A stretch of 64,000 nt of DNA from Chelatococcus caeni. GTDB taxonomy: Bacteria; Pseudomonadota; Alphaproteobacteria; Rhizobiales; Beijerinckiaceae. Below, one piece after another: positions 33,681 through 44,042 of the stretch. Position 1 is the stretch's first letter; each line of letters opens with the position of its first letter. The position numbers were made by a program, and so were the translations under genes. The stretch lies in the NCBI RefSeq assembly GCF_014196925.1, contig NZ_JACIEN010000005.1, positions 342,883-406,882 of the forward strand. The letters are read 5' to 3'. The notes under the pieces are model-generated. The model worked only from the letters and a program-made list of their open reading frames with translations, was not told where the DNA came from and did not search any database.

Positions 33681-34727
33681 TTGGGGCCCATCGTCGGCAT
33701 CATCGCCAATCCGGTTTCGGCACGCGACATCCGCCGCGTCGTCGCCAATGCGGCGAGCCTGCAGATCGCCGATCGCGCCAACATCGTGCTGCGCGTGCTC
33801 GCCGCGCTCGCCGCCTGCGGCATCGAGCATGTGGTGATGATGCCGGAGCACGGCGGCATCCGCGGCCACGTGATGCGCGGCATCGAGCGCTCGCGCAACC
33901 AGGGTGAGAGCCGCTTTCCGCACGTGACCCATCTCGACATGCCGGTCACCGGCACGGCGGAGGACAGCGCGCGCGCCGCCCGCCTCATGCACCGCGCGGG
34001 CGTCGCGGCCATCGTCGTCCTCGGCGGCGACGGCACGCACCGGGCCGTGGTCAAGGAATGCGGGCGGGTGCCGATCGCCGGCATCTCGACGGGCACCAAC
34101 AACGCCTTTCCGGAGCATCGCGAGCCGACGGTCACCGGCCTCGCGGCCGGCCTCGCCGCCACCGGGCGCGTGCCGGCCAAGGTCGCCTTCGCGTCCAACA
34201 AGCGCCTCGACGTCGCGGTCGGCGAGCGGCCGGCGGAGATCGCGCTCGTCGACGTCGCCTTCGTCACCGACAGCTATATCGGCGCCAGGGCGCTGTGGCG
34301 CACCGAGACCTTCCGCGAGCTCTTCGTCACCTTCGCCGACCCGGAGGTGATCGGCATGGCGGCCATCGCCGGGCTGATCGAGCCGGTCGGGCGCGAGGAG
34401 GCGGGCGGCATGATGGTTTCGCTGGCGCCCGCCGCGACGGCGCGCACCGTCCTCAGCGCCCCGATTGCGCCCGGCCTCGTCGTGCCTGTCGGCATCGACG
34501 ACTGGCGGCGCATGCCGGCGGGCATCCCCTTCCACCCGCATCTTGCCGCCGGCTCCGTCGCCCTCGACGGGGAGCGCGAGATCTTCTTCGACGGGCGCGA
34601 GCCCGTCTCGGTGACGCTCACGGCCGATGCCTTCCGCACCGTGAACGTGCCCGCCGTCATGCAATTCGCCGCGACGCACGGGCTGCTCAGGGCCGGGGCA
34701 TCCCTGCTCGCCACGGCTCTCGCCTGA
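33681..34727 (+). CDS. acoX: AcoX, ATP-NAD kinase-like protein of the acetoin cluster
   Basis: This 348-residue protein has the NAD-kinase-type motif VVLGGDGTHRAV at about residue 118, followed by GISTGTNNAFP. AcoX is regularly found in acetoin dehydrogenase clusters, but its role is not established. The start is TTG at 33681 with GGGAGG seven bases upstream. It is the first gene after the sigma-54 promoter. Confidence 0.88.
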   Translation: MGPIVGIIANPVSARDIRRVVANAASLQIADRANIVLRVLAALAACGIEHVVMMPEHGGIRGHVMRGIERSRNQGESRFPHVTHLDMPVTGTAEDSARAARLMHRAGVAAIVVLGGDGTHRAVVKECGRVPIAGISTGTNNAFPEHREPTVTGLAAGLAATGRVPAKVAFASNKRLDVAVGERPAEIALVDVAFVTDSYIGARALWRTETFRELFVTFADPEVIGMAAIAGLIEPVGREEAGGMMVSLAPAATARTVLSAPIAPGLVVPVGIDDWRRMPAGIPFHPHLAAGSVALDGEREIFFDGREPVSVTLTADAFRTVNVPAVMQFAATHGLLRAGASLLATALA

Positions 34728-34769
34728 ACCAACGACAACCCCAAGGGTCGACCAAAGGAGGAAATGCCG

Positions 34770-35753
34770 ATGTCCACCAATCCCTTCCCGCTCGACAAGG
34801 CGGACCTGATGAAGGCCTACCGCACCATGCGGACCATCCGCGAGTTCGAGGAGCGGCTGCATGTCGAATTCGCCAAGGGCGACATTCCGGGCTTCGTCCA
34901 CCTCTATGCGGGGGAGGAGGCCTGCGCCACCGGCATCATGATGCACCTGACCGACGTCGACCGCATCGCCTCCACGCACCGCGGCCACGGCCACTGCATC
35001 GCCAAGGGCGTCGACGTCCACGAGATGATGGCCGAGATCTACGGCAAGGCGACCGGCGCCTGCCGCGGCAAGGGCGGCTCCATGCACATCGCCGACCTCG
35101 CCAAGGGCATGATGGGGGCGAACGGCATCCTCGGCGCCGGAGCCCCGCTCGTCTGCGGCGCCGGCCTCGCGGCCAAGTTCCGCGGCGACGGCGGCGTCGG
35201 CATCACCTTCATCGGCGACGGCGCCTCCAACCAGGGCATGGTGCTGGAGAGCATGAACCTCGCCGCCGTGTGGAACCTGCCGGTCATCTTCGTGGTCGAG
35301 AACAACGGCTATGCGGAATCGACCTCGGTCGACTACGCCACCGCCGTCGATTCCTACGTCGACCGCGCCTCCGGCTTCGGCCTGCCGGGCGTGACCGTGG
35401 ACGGCACGGACTTCTTCGCCGTCTACGAGGCGGCCGGCGAGATGATCCGCCGCGCGCGCGAGGGCGGCGGGCCGGCGCTGCTCGAATGCAAGATGGTCCG
35501 CTTCTTCGGCCATTTCGAGGGCGACGCCCAGACCTACAAGGCCAAGGGCGAGAACGACTACAACCGCGAGCACCGCGATTGCCTGAAGATCTTCGCCGCC
35601 CGCGTGCGCGAGACGGGCGTCGTCACGGCCGAGGAATTCGCGGCGGTCGACCAGGAGGTCGGGGCGCTCATCGAGGATGCGGTGGCCTCCGCCAAGGCCG
35701 CGCCGCTGCCGTCGGCACGCGACCTCACGAGCGACGTCTACGTCGCCTACTGA
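34770..35753 (+). CDS. acoA: acetoin dehydrogenase E1 alpha subunit
   Basis: This 327-residue subunit of the thiamine-diphosphate E1 cleaves acetoin to acetaldehyde and a hydroxyethyl/acetyl group passed to lipoate. The ThDP motif is IGDGASNQG...VVENN from about residue 148, and YAGEEACATG and HRGHGHCIAKG are also typical. GGAGG lies eight bases before ATG 34770; the ATG at 34764 is too close to it. A pyruvate dehydrogenase E1 alpha would look similar, but AcoX, AcoC and AcoR neighbours decide for acetoin. Confidence 0.9.
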   Translation: MSTNPFPLDKADLMKAYRTMRTIREFEERLHVEFAKGDIPGFVHLYAGEEACATGIMMHLTDVDRIASTHRGHGHCIAKGVDVHEMMAEIYGKATGACRGKGGSMHIADLAKGMMGANGILGAGAPLVCGAGLAAKFRGDGGVGITFIGDGASNQGMVLESMNLAAVWNLPVIFVVENNGYAESTSVDYATAVDSYVDRASGFGLPGVTVDGTDFFAVYEAAGEMIRRAREGGGPALLECKMVRFFGHFEGDAQTYKAKGENDYNREHRDCLKIFAARVRETGVVTAEEFAAVDQEVGALIEDAVASAKAAPLPSARDLTSDVYVAY

Positions 35754-35788
35754 CGCTCGACAGCCAAGAACATCCGGAGGAAACCGTC

Positions 35789-36808
35789 ATGGCCCGCAAG
35801 ATCAGCATGAAACAGGCGATCAACGAGGCGCTCGACCTCGAGATGCGCCGCGATCCCGCCGTCATCGTCATGGGCGAGGACATCGTCGGCGGGGCCGGCA
35901 GCCCCGGCGAGGAGGATGCCTGGGGCGGCGTGCTCGGCGTCACCAAGGGGCTGCACGCCAAATATCCCGGCCGGCTGCTCGACACGCCCCTGTCGGAATC
36001 GGCCTATATCGGCGCCGCCATCGGCGCGGCCGCCTGCGGCATGCGCCCGGTGGCCGAGCTGATGTTCCTCGACTTCATGGGCGTGTGCTTCGACCAGATC
36101 CTCAACCAGGCGGCGAAATTCAAGTACATGTTCGGCGGCAAGGCCAAGACCCCCGTCGTCATCCGCGCCATGGTCGGTGCCGGCTTCCGCGCCGCCGCCC
36201 AGCATTCGCAGATGCTGACGCCCGTCTTCACCCATGTGCCGGGGCTCAAGGTCGTCTGCCCGTCCAATGCCTATGACGCCAAGGGCCTGCTCATCCAGGC
36301 CATCCGCGACGACGATCCCGTCATCTTCTGCGAGCACAAGAACCTCTACGGCCATGAGGCCGACGTGCCGGAGGAGGCCTATGCCATCCCCTTCGGCGAG
36401 GCGGCGGTGGTGCGCGAGGGCAAGGACGTCACCATCGTCAGCTATGGGCTCACCGTGCACCGGGCGCTGGAGGCGGCCGAGCGGCTCGCCAAGGAGCGCA
36501 TCGAGGCCGAGGTGATCGACCTGAGGACGCTCTCGCCCATCGACTGGGACACGGTCCTCGAGAGCGTCGAGACGACCGGCCGGCTCGTCGTCGTCGACGA
36601 GGCGAACCCGCGCTGCTCCATTGCGACGGATGTGGCCGCGCATGTGGTGCAGGAGGCCTTCGGGGCGCTGAAGGCCGCGCCGCAGATGGTGACGGCGCCG
36701 CACACGCCGGTGCCGTTCTCGCCCGTGCTCGAGGACCTCTACATCCCGACGGCGGATGCGATCACCGCCGCGGTGTCGAAGATCGCGCCGCGCGCCATGG
36801 CAGCTTGA
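35789..36808 (+). CDS. acoB: acetoin dehydrogenase E1 beta subunit
   Basis: This 339-residue partner of the E1 alpha subunit carries the transketolase pyrimidine and C-terminal domains. It begins KISMKQAINEALDLEMRRDP, with VMGEDIVGGAGSP and LDTPLSESAYIGAAIGAA, and later AEVIDLRTLSPIDWDTV. CCGGAGG precedes the start. It is 35 bp downstream of acoA and 10 bp upstream of acoC. Confidence 0.9.
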   Translation: MARKISMKQAINEALDLEMRRDPAVIVMGEDIVGGAGSPGEEDAWGGVLGVTKGLHAKYPGRLLDTPLSESAYIGAAIGAAACGMRPVAELMFLDFMGVCFDQILNQAAKFKYMFGGKAKTPVVIRAMVGAGFRAAAQHSQMLTPVFTHVPGLKVVCPSNAYDAKGLLIQAIRDDDPVIFCEHKNLYGHEADVPEEAYAIPFGEAAVVREGKDVTIVSYGLTVHRALEAAERLAKERIEAEVIDLRTLSPIDWDTVLESVETTGRLVVVDEANPRCSIATDVAAHVVQEAFGALKAAPQMVTAPHTPVPFSPVLEDLYIPTADAITAAVSKIAPRAMAA

Positions 36809-36818
36809 GGGGAAGGAC

Positions 36819-37937
36819 ATGACGGATCAGCGCATCAAGCCGGTGGTGATGCCCAAGTGGGGCCTTGCCATGGAAGAGGGCAAGGTCACGGGCTGGCTGA
36901 AGCGGCCTGGCGACAGGATCGCCGTCGGCGAGGAGATCGTCGAGGTCGAGACCGACAAGATCGCCGGCGTCGTCGAGGCGAGTGAGGCTGGCGTCCTGCG
37001 CCGCGCCATCGGCGAGGTCGACACGGTCTATCCGGTCAAGGCCCTCATCGGCGTCGTCGCCGATGCCGACGTGCCGGAGGAGGAGATCGACGCCTATGTG
37101 GCGGGCTACGTCACCCCCTCTGCGGACGAGGCGGGCGAGGAGGAGGCGGGCCCGACCTATGAGTTCGTCGAGACGCCCGCCGGCCGGCTGCGCTATGCGC
37201 GGCGCGGGGAGGGCGCCGAGACGATCGTGCTCGTGCACGGCTTCGGCGGCGATCTCGACAACTGGCTGTTCAACATCGATGCGCTGGCGGACAAGGCGAC
37301 GGTCTATGCGCTCGACCTGCCGGGCCACGGCCAGTCGGCCAAGGCGATGCCGGAGGGGGGCGTCGAGGGCCTCGCCCGCGCCCTCCTCGGCTTCATGGAC
37401 GCGCTCTCGATCGAGCGCGCCCATCTCGTCGGCCATTCCATGGGCGGCGCCGTGTCGACACTCGCGGCAAATGCCGCGCCGGGGCGGGCCCGATCACTGA
37501 CGCTGATCGGCTCGGCCGGGCTCGGGGAGGAGATCAATGCCGGCTACATCGCCGGCTTCGTCTCCGCCGCCTCCCGCCGGGAGCTGAAGCCGGTGGTGGA
37601 GCAGCTCTTCGCCGATCCGTCCCTCGTCAGCCGCCAGCTCGTCGAGGACCTCCTCAGATACAAGCGCCTCGACGGCGTCTCGGCGGCGCTCGAGGCGCTG
37701 TCGGGCGCCTTCCTCGCCGACGGGCGGCAGAAGACGCTCGTCGCCTCCTCCCTTGCCGCGCTCGACATCCCGGTTCTCGTCGTCTGGGGCGCGGAGGACC
37801 GCATCATCCCGGCCGCCCATGCCGAGGCGCTCAATGGCCGCGCCAAGGCCGAGGTCATCCCCGGCGCCGGGCACATGGTGCAGATGGAAAAGGCGAGCCG
37901 CGTCAACGAGCTGATCGGCGCCCATGTCACCGGCTGA
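36819..37937 (+). CDS. acoC: acetoin dehydrogenase E2 (lipoyl domain fused to alpha/beta-hydrolase)
   Basis: This 372-residue dihydrolipoamide acetyltransferase has the unusual acetoin-type layout. An N-terminal lipoyl domain (about 1-80) has the lipoylated Lys in ETDKIAG (K47). A short Glu-rich linker follows, then an alpha/beta-hydrolase fold domain with the nucleophile in LVGHSMGGAV (S207). This layout, instead of the normal catalytic E2 core, is diagnostic of AcoC. The E3 (dihydrolipoamide dehydrogenase) is not encoded in this window and must come from elsewhere. Confidence 0.93.
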   Translation: MTDQRIKPVVMPKWGLAMEEGKVTGWLKRPGDRIAVGEEIVEVETDKIAGVVEASEAGVLRRAIGEVDTVYPVKALIGVVADADVPEEEIDAYVAGYVTPSADEAGEEEAGPTYEFVETPAGRLRYARRGEGAETIVLVHGFGGDLDNWLFNIDALADKATVYALDLPGHGQSAKAMPEGGVEGLARALLGFMDALSIERAHLVGHSMGGAVSTLAANAAPGRARSLTLIGSAGLGEEINAGYIAGFVSAASRRELKPVVEQLFADPSLVSRQLVEDLLRYKRLDGVSAALEALSGAFLADGRQKTLVASSLAALDIPVLVVWGAEDRIIPAAHAEALNGRAKAEVIPGAGHMVQMEKASRVNELIGAHVTG

Positions 37938-38005
37938 AGATCGCTGACAACGCCCTATGACCTGCAACGAAGGCCGGCCTCTCGCGGCCGGCCGAGGAGA
38001 ATGCC

Positions 38006-38794
38006 ATGCCGTTCGGACTGAAGGACAGGAGCATCATCGTGACAGGCGCCGCGCGCGGCATCGGTGCTGCCATCGCCCGCGGCCTTGCCGCCGAGGGCGC
38101 CCGCGTCGCCGTCGCCGATCTGTCGAAGGAGAAGGCGGACGAGACCGCGCGGGCGATCCGCGAGGCGGGCGGGTCAGCGATCGCCGTGGAGGTGGACGTC
38201 CGGGACCGGGCCGCCGTGCGCACCATGATCGACGAGGCGGTGAAGGCGCACGGGCCCCTCGACGTCATCTTCAACAATGCCGGCGTCGCCCAGACCAAGC
38301 CCTTCCTCGACATCACGGAGGAGGACTGGCGCTTCGTCAACGAGGTCAACGCCCTCGGCGTGCTGATCGCGATGCAGGAGGCGATCCGCACCATGCTGGC
38401 GCAGGGCGGCGGCGGCAAGATCGTCAACACGGCCTCCATCGCCGGCAAGCAGGGCTACGAACCGCTCGCCCATTACAGCGCCAGCAAGTTCGGCGTCGTG
38501 GCGCTGACCCAGGCGGCGGCCCGGGCCTTCGGCAAGGACGGGATCACGGCGAACGCCATCTGCCCGGGCGTCGTCGCGACCGACATGTGGAAGGTCATCG
38601 ACGAGGGCTTCCGCGACCACGGCCTGACGAAGAAGCCGGACGAGGCCTTCGAGACCTTCGCGGCGGGCGCCGTGCTCGGGCGGGCGTCTACGGCGCAGGA
38701 CCTCGTCGGCGTGGCCTGCTTCCTCGCGTCCCCGGCCTCGGACTTCATGACCGGCCAGTCGCTCCTCGTCGACGGCGGCATGGTCTTCGTCTGA
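38006..38794 (+). CDS. SDR, 2,3-butanediol dehydrogenase/acetoin reductase-like
   Basis: This 262-residue classical SDR has TGAARGIGAAIARGLA, NNAG at about residue 92, the catalytic Ser in NTASIAGKQGYEP and YSASK with Tyr and Lys. The GKQGYEPLAHYSASKFGV and GVVATDMWK segments match meso-2,3-butanediol dehydrogenases (BudC group). GAGGAGA precedes the start. Position after acoC suggests that it oxidises 2,3-butanediol to acetoin for the complex. The exact stereochemistry is not readable. Confidence 0.85.
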   Translation: MPFGLKDRSIIVTGAARGIGAAIARGLAAEGARVAVADLSKEKADETARAIREAGGSAIAVEVDVRDRAAVRTMIDEAVKAHGPLDVIFNNAGVAQTKPFLDITEEDWRFVNEVNALGVLIAMQEAIRTMLAQGGGGKIVNTASIAGKQGYEPLAHYSASKFGVVALTQAAARAFGKDGITANAICPGVVATDMWKVIDEGFRDHGLTKKPDEAFETFAAGAVLGRASTAQDLVGVACFLASPASDFMTGQSLLVDGGMVFV

Positions 38795-38816
38795 ACGAGA
38801 GGCCACGCCGGTACGC

Positions 38817-38852
38817 GCCGTGCGGCCTTAAGTCTAAGGCCGCACGGCTTGT
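38817..38852 (+). terminator. hairpin terminator after the aco operon
   Basis: GCCGTGCGGCCTTA (38817-38830) pairs perfectly over 14 bp with 38835-38848 around the loop AGTC, followed by TTGT. The U-run is short, but the stem is exceptional and the place, right after the butanediol dehydrogenase gene, is right for an operon end. Confidence 0.7.
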
Positions 38853-38924
38853 CCGCACGGGCAGGCGCCACTATCGTCGGCCGCAAGGGGCGGCCATAAC
38901 GCCCGCACCATGGGAGGAAGCCAC

Positions 38925-39893
38925 ATGCGCGATGCGTCGGTGGCACGCCACGTCGACCGCATCGAATCCGCCATCGCAGGCAGCGAGGCGGCGCATTCGG
39001 CCCTCGTCGCCTCCTGGCAGCGCTCATGCGCCCTTCACCGGCTCGATCCCGCCGACGGCCGCAGTCCCCAAACGCTCACGGGGCCGGAGCTGCAGCGGGC
39101 GCGCGAACGGCTGGAGCTGCTGATCCGGTCGGCGCAGGACAGCCTCGACCGCCTCTACCAGGCGGTGGGAGGCGTCGGCTGCTGCGTGCTCCTCGCTAAT
39201 GCCGACGGGGTGCCCGTCGACCGGCGCGGGGCCCCCGCCGACGACGAAACCTTCCATCGCTGGGGCCTGTGGACCGGGACGGTCTGGAGCGAGGCGAGCG
39301 AGGGGACGAACGGCATCGGCACCTGCCTCGTCGAGCAGCGTCTCCTCACCATCCACCGCGACCAGCACTTCCACGCCCGCAACAGCGGCCTCAGCTGCAC
39401 CACCGCCCCGATCCACGACCATGAGGGCCGGCTCGCGGCCGCGCTCGACGTGTCGTCCTGCCGCGCCGACCTCACCGAAGGCTTCGTCAACCTCATCGCC
39501 GTCGCGGTGAGCGACGCGGTGCGGCGCATCGAGGCGGAGAACTTCCGGCGGGCCTTTCCCGACGCCCGCGTGCTGCTGGCGCCATCGCCGGAGCGCGGCG
39601 GGGGCGGGCTGATCGCCGTCGACCGGCACGACCTCGTCATCGGCGCGACGCGCTCCGCCCGCCTCGCCTTCGGCCTCGACGACGGCGACCTCAAGGGCTC
39701 GCTGCCGGCGGCGGATCTCCTCGCCGGCGGGCCGGGAACGCGCGAGCAGCTGGCGGATGCCGAGCGCGGCGTCATCCAGCGCGCACTGGCGCGCTCGCAC
39801 GGCAACGTCTCGGTGGCGGCGGCCTCGCTCGGCATGAGTCGCGCCACCTTCTACCGGGCGCTGAAGCGGCTGCGCCTCGACGCCGCTCACTGA
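38925..39893 (+). CDS. AcoR-like regulator lacking the AAA+ domain (GAF plus Fis-type HTH)
   Basis: The first 200 of 322 residues align with the AcoR sensor half encoded at 31561: HVDRIESAIAG...SWQRSCALHRLDP, then GIGTCLVEQRLLTIHRDQHF and SCTTAPIHDHEG. The last 45 form a Fis-type helix-turn-helix (HGNVSVAAASLGMSRATFYRAL). No Walker motifs or GAFTGA are present between them, so it cannot remodel sigma-54 holoenzyme. It may compete for AcoR sites or act with ordinary sigma factors. GGGAGGA precedes ATG 38925. It lies between the aco operon and the aldehyde dehydrogenase gene. Confidence 0.85.
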   Translation: MRDASVARHVDRIESAIAGSEAAHSALVASWQRSCALHRLDPADGRSPQTLTGPELQRARERLELLIRSAQDSLDRLYQAVGGVGCCVLLANADGVPVDRRGAPADDETFHRWGLWTGTVWSEASEGTNGIGTCLVEQRLLTIHRDQHFHARNSGLSCTTAPIHDHEGRLAAALDVSSCRADLTEGFVNLIAVAVSDAVRRIEAENFRRAFPDARVLLAPSPERGGGGLIAVDRHDLVIGATRSARLAFGLDDGDLKGSLPAADLLAGGPGTREQLADAERGVIQRALARSHGNVSVAAASLGMSRATFYRALKRLRLDAAH

Positions 39894-39920
39894 TCCCGAC
39901 CCGAGAATCTCCCGCCGAAC

Positions 39921-39938
39921 TGTCTCAGTTCTGAAACA
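39921..39938. promoter_or_regulatory. inverted repeat upstream of the acetaldehyde dehydrogenase gene
   Basis: TGTCTCAG-TT-CTGAAACA is an 8+8 inverted repeat with a single mismatch, 109 bp upstream of the aldehyde dehydrogenase start. Fis-type regulators such as the two encoded nearby bind sites of this form. A GC-rich imperfect stem follows at about 39942-39968. I found no convincing sigma-54 -24/-12 pair between this site and the gene. Confidence 0.45.
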
Positions 39939-40046
39939 CTCGCCGGCCCTCGGGCGCGAGGGGCCGGCTGACGGCCTTCGGCCCAGGGCGCAAGCTTCCT
40001 CACCGGCTCGCAGCAGCCTTCTCGCAGAGCCTTGGGAGGAAAGAGA

Positions 40047-41564
<1,518 letters not shown>

Positions 41565-41574
41565 TAGCGACAGG

Positions 41575-41599
41575 GAAGGGCGGGTCCGACCCGCCCTTC
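41575..41599 (+). terminator. hairpin between aldehyde dehydrogenase and DUF779 genes
   Basis: GAAGGGCGGGTC and GACCCGCCCTTC are perfectly complementary over 12 bp around one base. There is no U-run. It may attenuate read-through into the small downstream gene or protect the 3' end of the dehydrogenase message. Confidence 0.55.
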
Positions 41600-41622
41600 C
41601 GCAGCAATGCAGGGCGCTACCC

Positions 41623-41994
41623 ATGGACATGGCGGAGGAAAAGGGCACGTCGCGCGTCACGGTGACGGCTGCGGCGCTCGCCTTCATCGCGGAGCTCGTG
41701 GCCGAGCACGGGCCGGTCCTCTTCCACCAGTCCGGCGGCTGCTGCGACGGCTCCTCGCCCATGTGCTACCGGCGGGACGAGTTCATGGTCGGGGACGGCG
41801 ATGTCCTCCTCGGGCACATCGGCGGGGCGCCGTTCTATATCGGCGCGGCCCAGTACGAGGCCTGGAAGCACACCGCACTCATCATCGACGTCGTGCCGGG
41901 GCGCGGCGGCATGTTCTCGCTCGACAACGGGCGCGAGCGCCGCTTCCTGACCCGCTCGCGGGTCTGCGCCCTGCCGCAGGCCGTGCGGCGCTGA
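41623..41994 (+). CDS. DUF779 family protein
   Basis: This 123-residue protein contains the family's conserved cysteine-rich string FHQSGGCCDGSSPMCY and the IGGAPFYIG and TALIIDVVPGRGGMFSLD strings. DUF779 genes are regularly found beside exaC/acoD-type aldehyde dehydrogenases, as here, but their role is unknown. The paired Cys residues could bind a metal or an aldehyde. The start is ATG 41623 or 41629. It ends one base before the stop codon of the convergent LysR gene. Confidence 0.85.
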   Translation: MDMAEEKGTSRVTVTAAALAFIAELVAEHGPVLFHQSGGCCDGSSPMCYRRDEFMVGDGDVLLGHIGGAPFYIGAAQYEAWKHTALIIDVVPGRGGMFSLDNGRERRFLTRSRVCALPQAVRR

Positions 41995-41995
41995 A

Positions 41996-42967
41996 TCAGA
42001 CCGCCCGAAGGCGCTGAGGGCCAGCCGCCGCAGCCGGCAGCTCGTTCTGCCCGCCGAGCACGGCCGTGATGCCGTGCCGCAGCCAGGCGGCCGCGGCGTC
42101 ACGGTCGCTGCGGGCGGACCACACCATCGAGACCGCCGGCAGGTCGAAGGTGAGCGGCAGCGGGCTCAGGGTGAGGCCGAAGCGGGCGCCGAAGCGGCGC
42201 AGCATGCGCGCCGGCAACGTGGCGACGAGCGGCGCCTCGGCGGCCGCCGCGAGGATGGTGAGGAATTCGGAGCCGGCCATCACCACGTTGAGCGACAGGC
42301 CGGCGCGCGTCAGCGCCTCGTCGAGGCAGCCCTGCAGCGACTGGCCGAGGCTGATGAGCGCATGGTCGGCGGCGTGATAGTCCTCGAGGCTGATCGGCGT
42401 CGCGAGCGGCAGCAACGCGGCGTTGAAGCAGCACATCAGCTCTGGCCCGAAGAGATGCTGGTGCCGGTGGCGCTGGGCGCCGGGCTCGAAACAGCCGACG
42501 GCGACATCGATGGTGCCGTTGTCGAGCAGATGGTGCACCTCATTCTTGTCCGCAGAGCGTCCGAGCAGACGGATGCCCGGCGCCGTGCGCCGCGCGAGGG
42601 CGGCGAGGTCGGGCAGCAGCAGCAGTTCCATCTCGCTGGAGAAGCCGATGCGGAAGGTGCGCTGGTGCGTCGCCGGGTCGAACCCGTCCTCGGCCCGGAT
42701 GGCATCCTGCATCTGCTCGAGCGCATGGCGCACGCGCGGCGCGACGGCGAGCGCCTTGGCGGTCGGCTGCATCGCCTGGCCGACGCGCACGAAAAGCTCG
42801 TCCTGCATCAGCACGCGCAGCGTCGCGAGGCTGTGGCTCATGGCCGGCTGGCCGATTTTCAGCCGCGCCGCCGCGCGCGTCACCGTGCCCTCCTGCATCA
42901 GGGCATCGAAGGCGACGAGCAGATTGAGGTCGAAGGACCGTAGATCGAAATGATCGATGGAGCTCAT
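41996..42967 (-). CDS. LysR-family transcriptional regulator
   Basis: This 323-residue regulator resembles the NodD/PcpR-like branch: FDLRSFDLNLLVAFDALMQEG, then GQPAMSHSLATLRVLMQDELFVR, followed by an effector domain with RTFRIGFSSEMELLLLPDLAA. The start at 42967 removes a non-conserved Arg-rich leader that a longer reading would add. It is divergent from the MBL hydrolase gene at 43065 and probably controls it. The 97-bp space shows no clear T-N11-A dyad that I trust. Confidence 0.88.
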   Translation of the reverse strand: MSSIDHFDLRSFDLNLLVAFDALMQEGTVTRAAARLKIGQPAMSHSLATLRVLMQDELFVRVGQAMQPTAKALAVAPRVRHALEQMQDAIRAEDGFDPATHQRTFRIGFSSEMELLLLPDLAALARRTAPGIRLLGRSADKNEVHHLLDNGTIDVAVGCFEPGAQRHRHQHLFGPELMCCFNAALLPLATPISLEDYHAADHALISLGQSLQGCLDEALTRAGLSLNVVMAGSEFLTILAAAAEAPLVATLPARMLRRFGARFGLTLSPLPLTFDLPAVSMVWSARSDRDAAAAWLRHGITAVLGGQNELPAAAAGPQRLRAV

Positions 42968-43064
42968 GATCCGTATCGATTTGTTTGCTGGAGCAGGCGT
43001 AGCCAGATTTCGGCGGCGGCGCAATGGCGCCGGATCGATCGAAACGACGGATATTGGACGGATC

Positions 43065-44027
43065 ATGGACAGACGCAGATTCCTGTCGCTGGCTCCCGCC
43101 GCTGCCGCGGCAAGTGCAACCGCGACCCTGCCGGCGCTCGCCGCGGCGCCCTTCGCGGGCTCCGCCCCGCCCGGCTTCTATCGCATGAAGCTCGGCGACT
43201 ATGAGCTCACGGTGCTGCTCGACGGCACGGTGCCGGTGCCGCTCACCACGCTCTACAACAACACCAGCCCCGAGCGGGTGGAGGAGGGCCTGGCGGCCGC
43301 CTTCCTGCGCTCGCCCGTCGATCTTTCGGTCAACGCCTTCCTCGTCAACACCGGCGAGCGGCTCGTCCTCGTCGATGCCGGGACGGGCACCCTGCTCGGC
43401 CCGACGCTCGGGCGGTTGCCCTCGGCGCTGAAGGCCTCCGGCTATTCACCCGACCAGATCGACGACGTCGTCCTCACCCATGTCCATACGGATCATTCCG
43501 GCGGCCTCGTCGTCGACGGGGAGCAGGTCTTCCCCAATGCCACCGTCCACGCCCACCGCCGCGACATCGACTACTGGCTGAGCGAGGCCAATCGCGCCGA
43601 GGCGCCGGCGGACAAGAAGGAGCTCTTCGAGGGCGCTGTCGCCTCGCTGGAGCCCTACCGCAAGGCGGGCCGCCTCGTCCCCTTCGACGACAACGCCGAG
43701 CCCGTGCCCGGCTTCCGCACGGTCTTCCGGCCGGGCCACACGCCGGGGCACAGCGCCGTCGTCGTCGAGAGCCGCGGCGAGAAGCTGGTGCTGTGGGGCG
43801 ACATCACCCACGGTGACGTCATCCAGTTCGACGAGCCCGGCGTCGGCATCGCCTTCGACGAGGATACGCCGGCCGCGGTGGCGACGCGGGCGCTGGCCTT
43901 CGCCGAGGCGGCCGACGAGCGCTACCTCGTCGGCGGCGCGCACATCCGCTTCCCGGGCCTCGGCCACGTGCGCCGTGACGACAAGGGCTACGACTGGGTG
44001 CCGCTGAACTACAGCCTGCCGGGCTGA
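43065..44027 (+). CDS. exported metallo-beta-lactamase-fold hydrolase
   Basis: This 320-residue paralogue of the protein at 23842-24825 starts MDRRRFLSLAP with a Tat-like signal of about 28 residues. The zinc ligands lie in THVHTDHSGG (about 138-147), RPGHTPGHS and WGDITHGD. It belongs to the same lactonase/esterase-like MBL group. With its own divergent LysR it may be induced by the ester, lactone or signal it hydrolyses. ATG 43065 is chosen because the signal peptide starts there. Confidence 0.87.
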   Translation: MDRRRFLSLAPAAAAASATATLPALAAAPFAGSAPPGFYRMKLGDYELTVLLDGTVPVPLTTLYNNTSPERVEEGLAAAFLRSPVDLSVNAFLVNTGERLVLVDAGTGTLLGPTLGRLPSALKASGYSPDQIDDVVLTHVHTDHSGGLVVDGEQVFPNATVHAHRRDIDYWLSEANRAEAPADKKELFEGAVASLEPYRKAGRLVPFDDNAEPVPGFRTVFRPGHTPGHSAVVVESRGEKLVLWGDITHGDVIQFDEPGVGIAFDEDTPAAVATRALAFAEAADERYLVGGAHIRFPGLGHVRRDDKGYDWVPLNYSLPG

Positions 44028-44042
44028 GCGGCGGGAGAGGTC

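Noticed and set aside
34058..36808. 916-codon frame ending with the E1 beta subunit
   Set aside because: The part before 35789 is out of frame with acoX and acoA and has no motifs; acoB starts at 35789.
39938..40046. Possible sigma-54 promoter before the acetaldehyde dehydrogenase gene
   Set aside because: The only GG-N10-GC arrangement (in GGCCGGCTGACGGC) lacks the TGGCA and TTGC flanks and is expected by chance in this GC-rich stretch.
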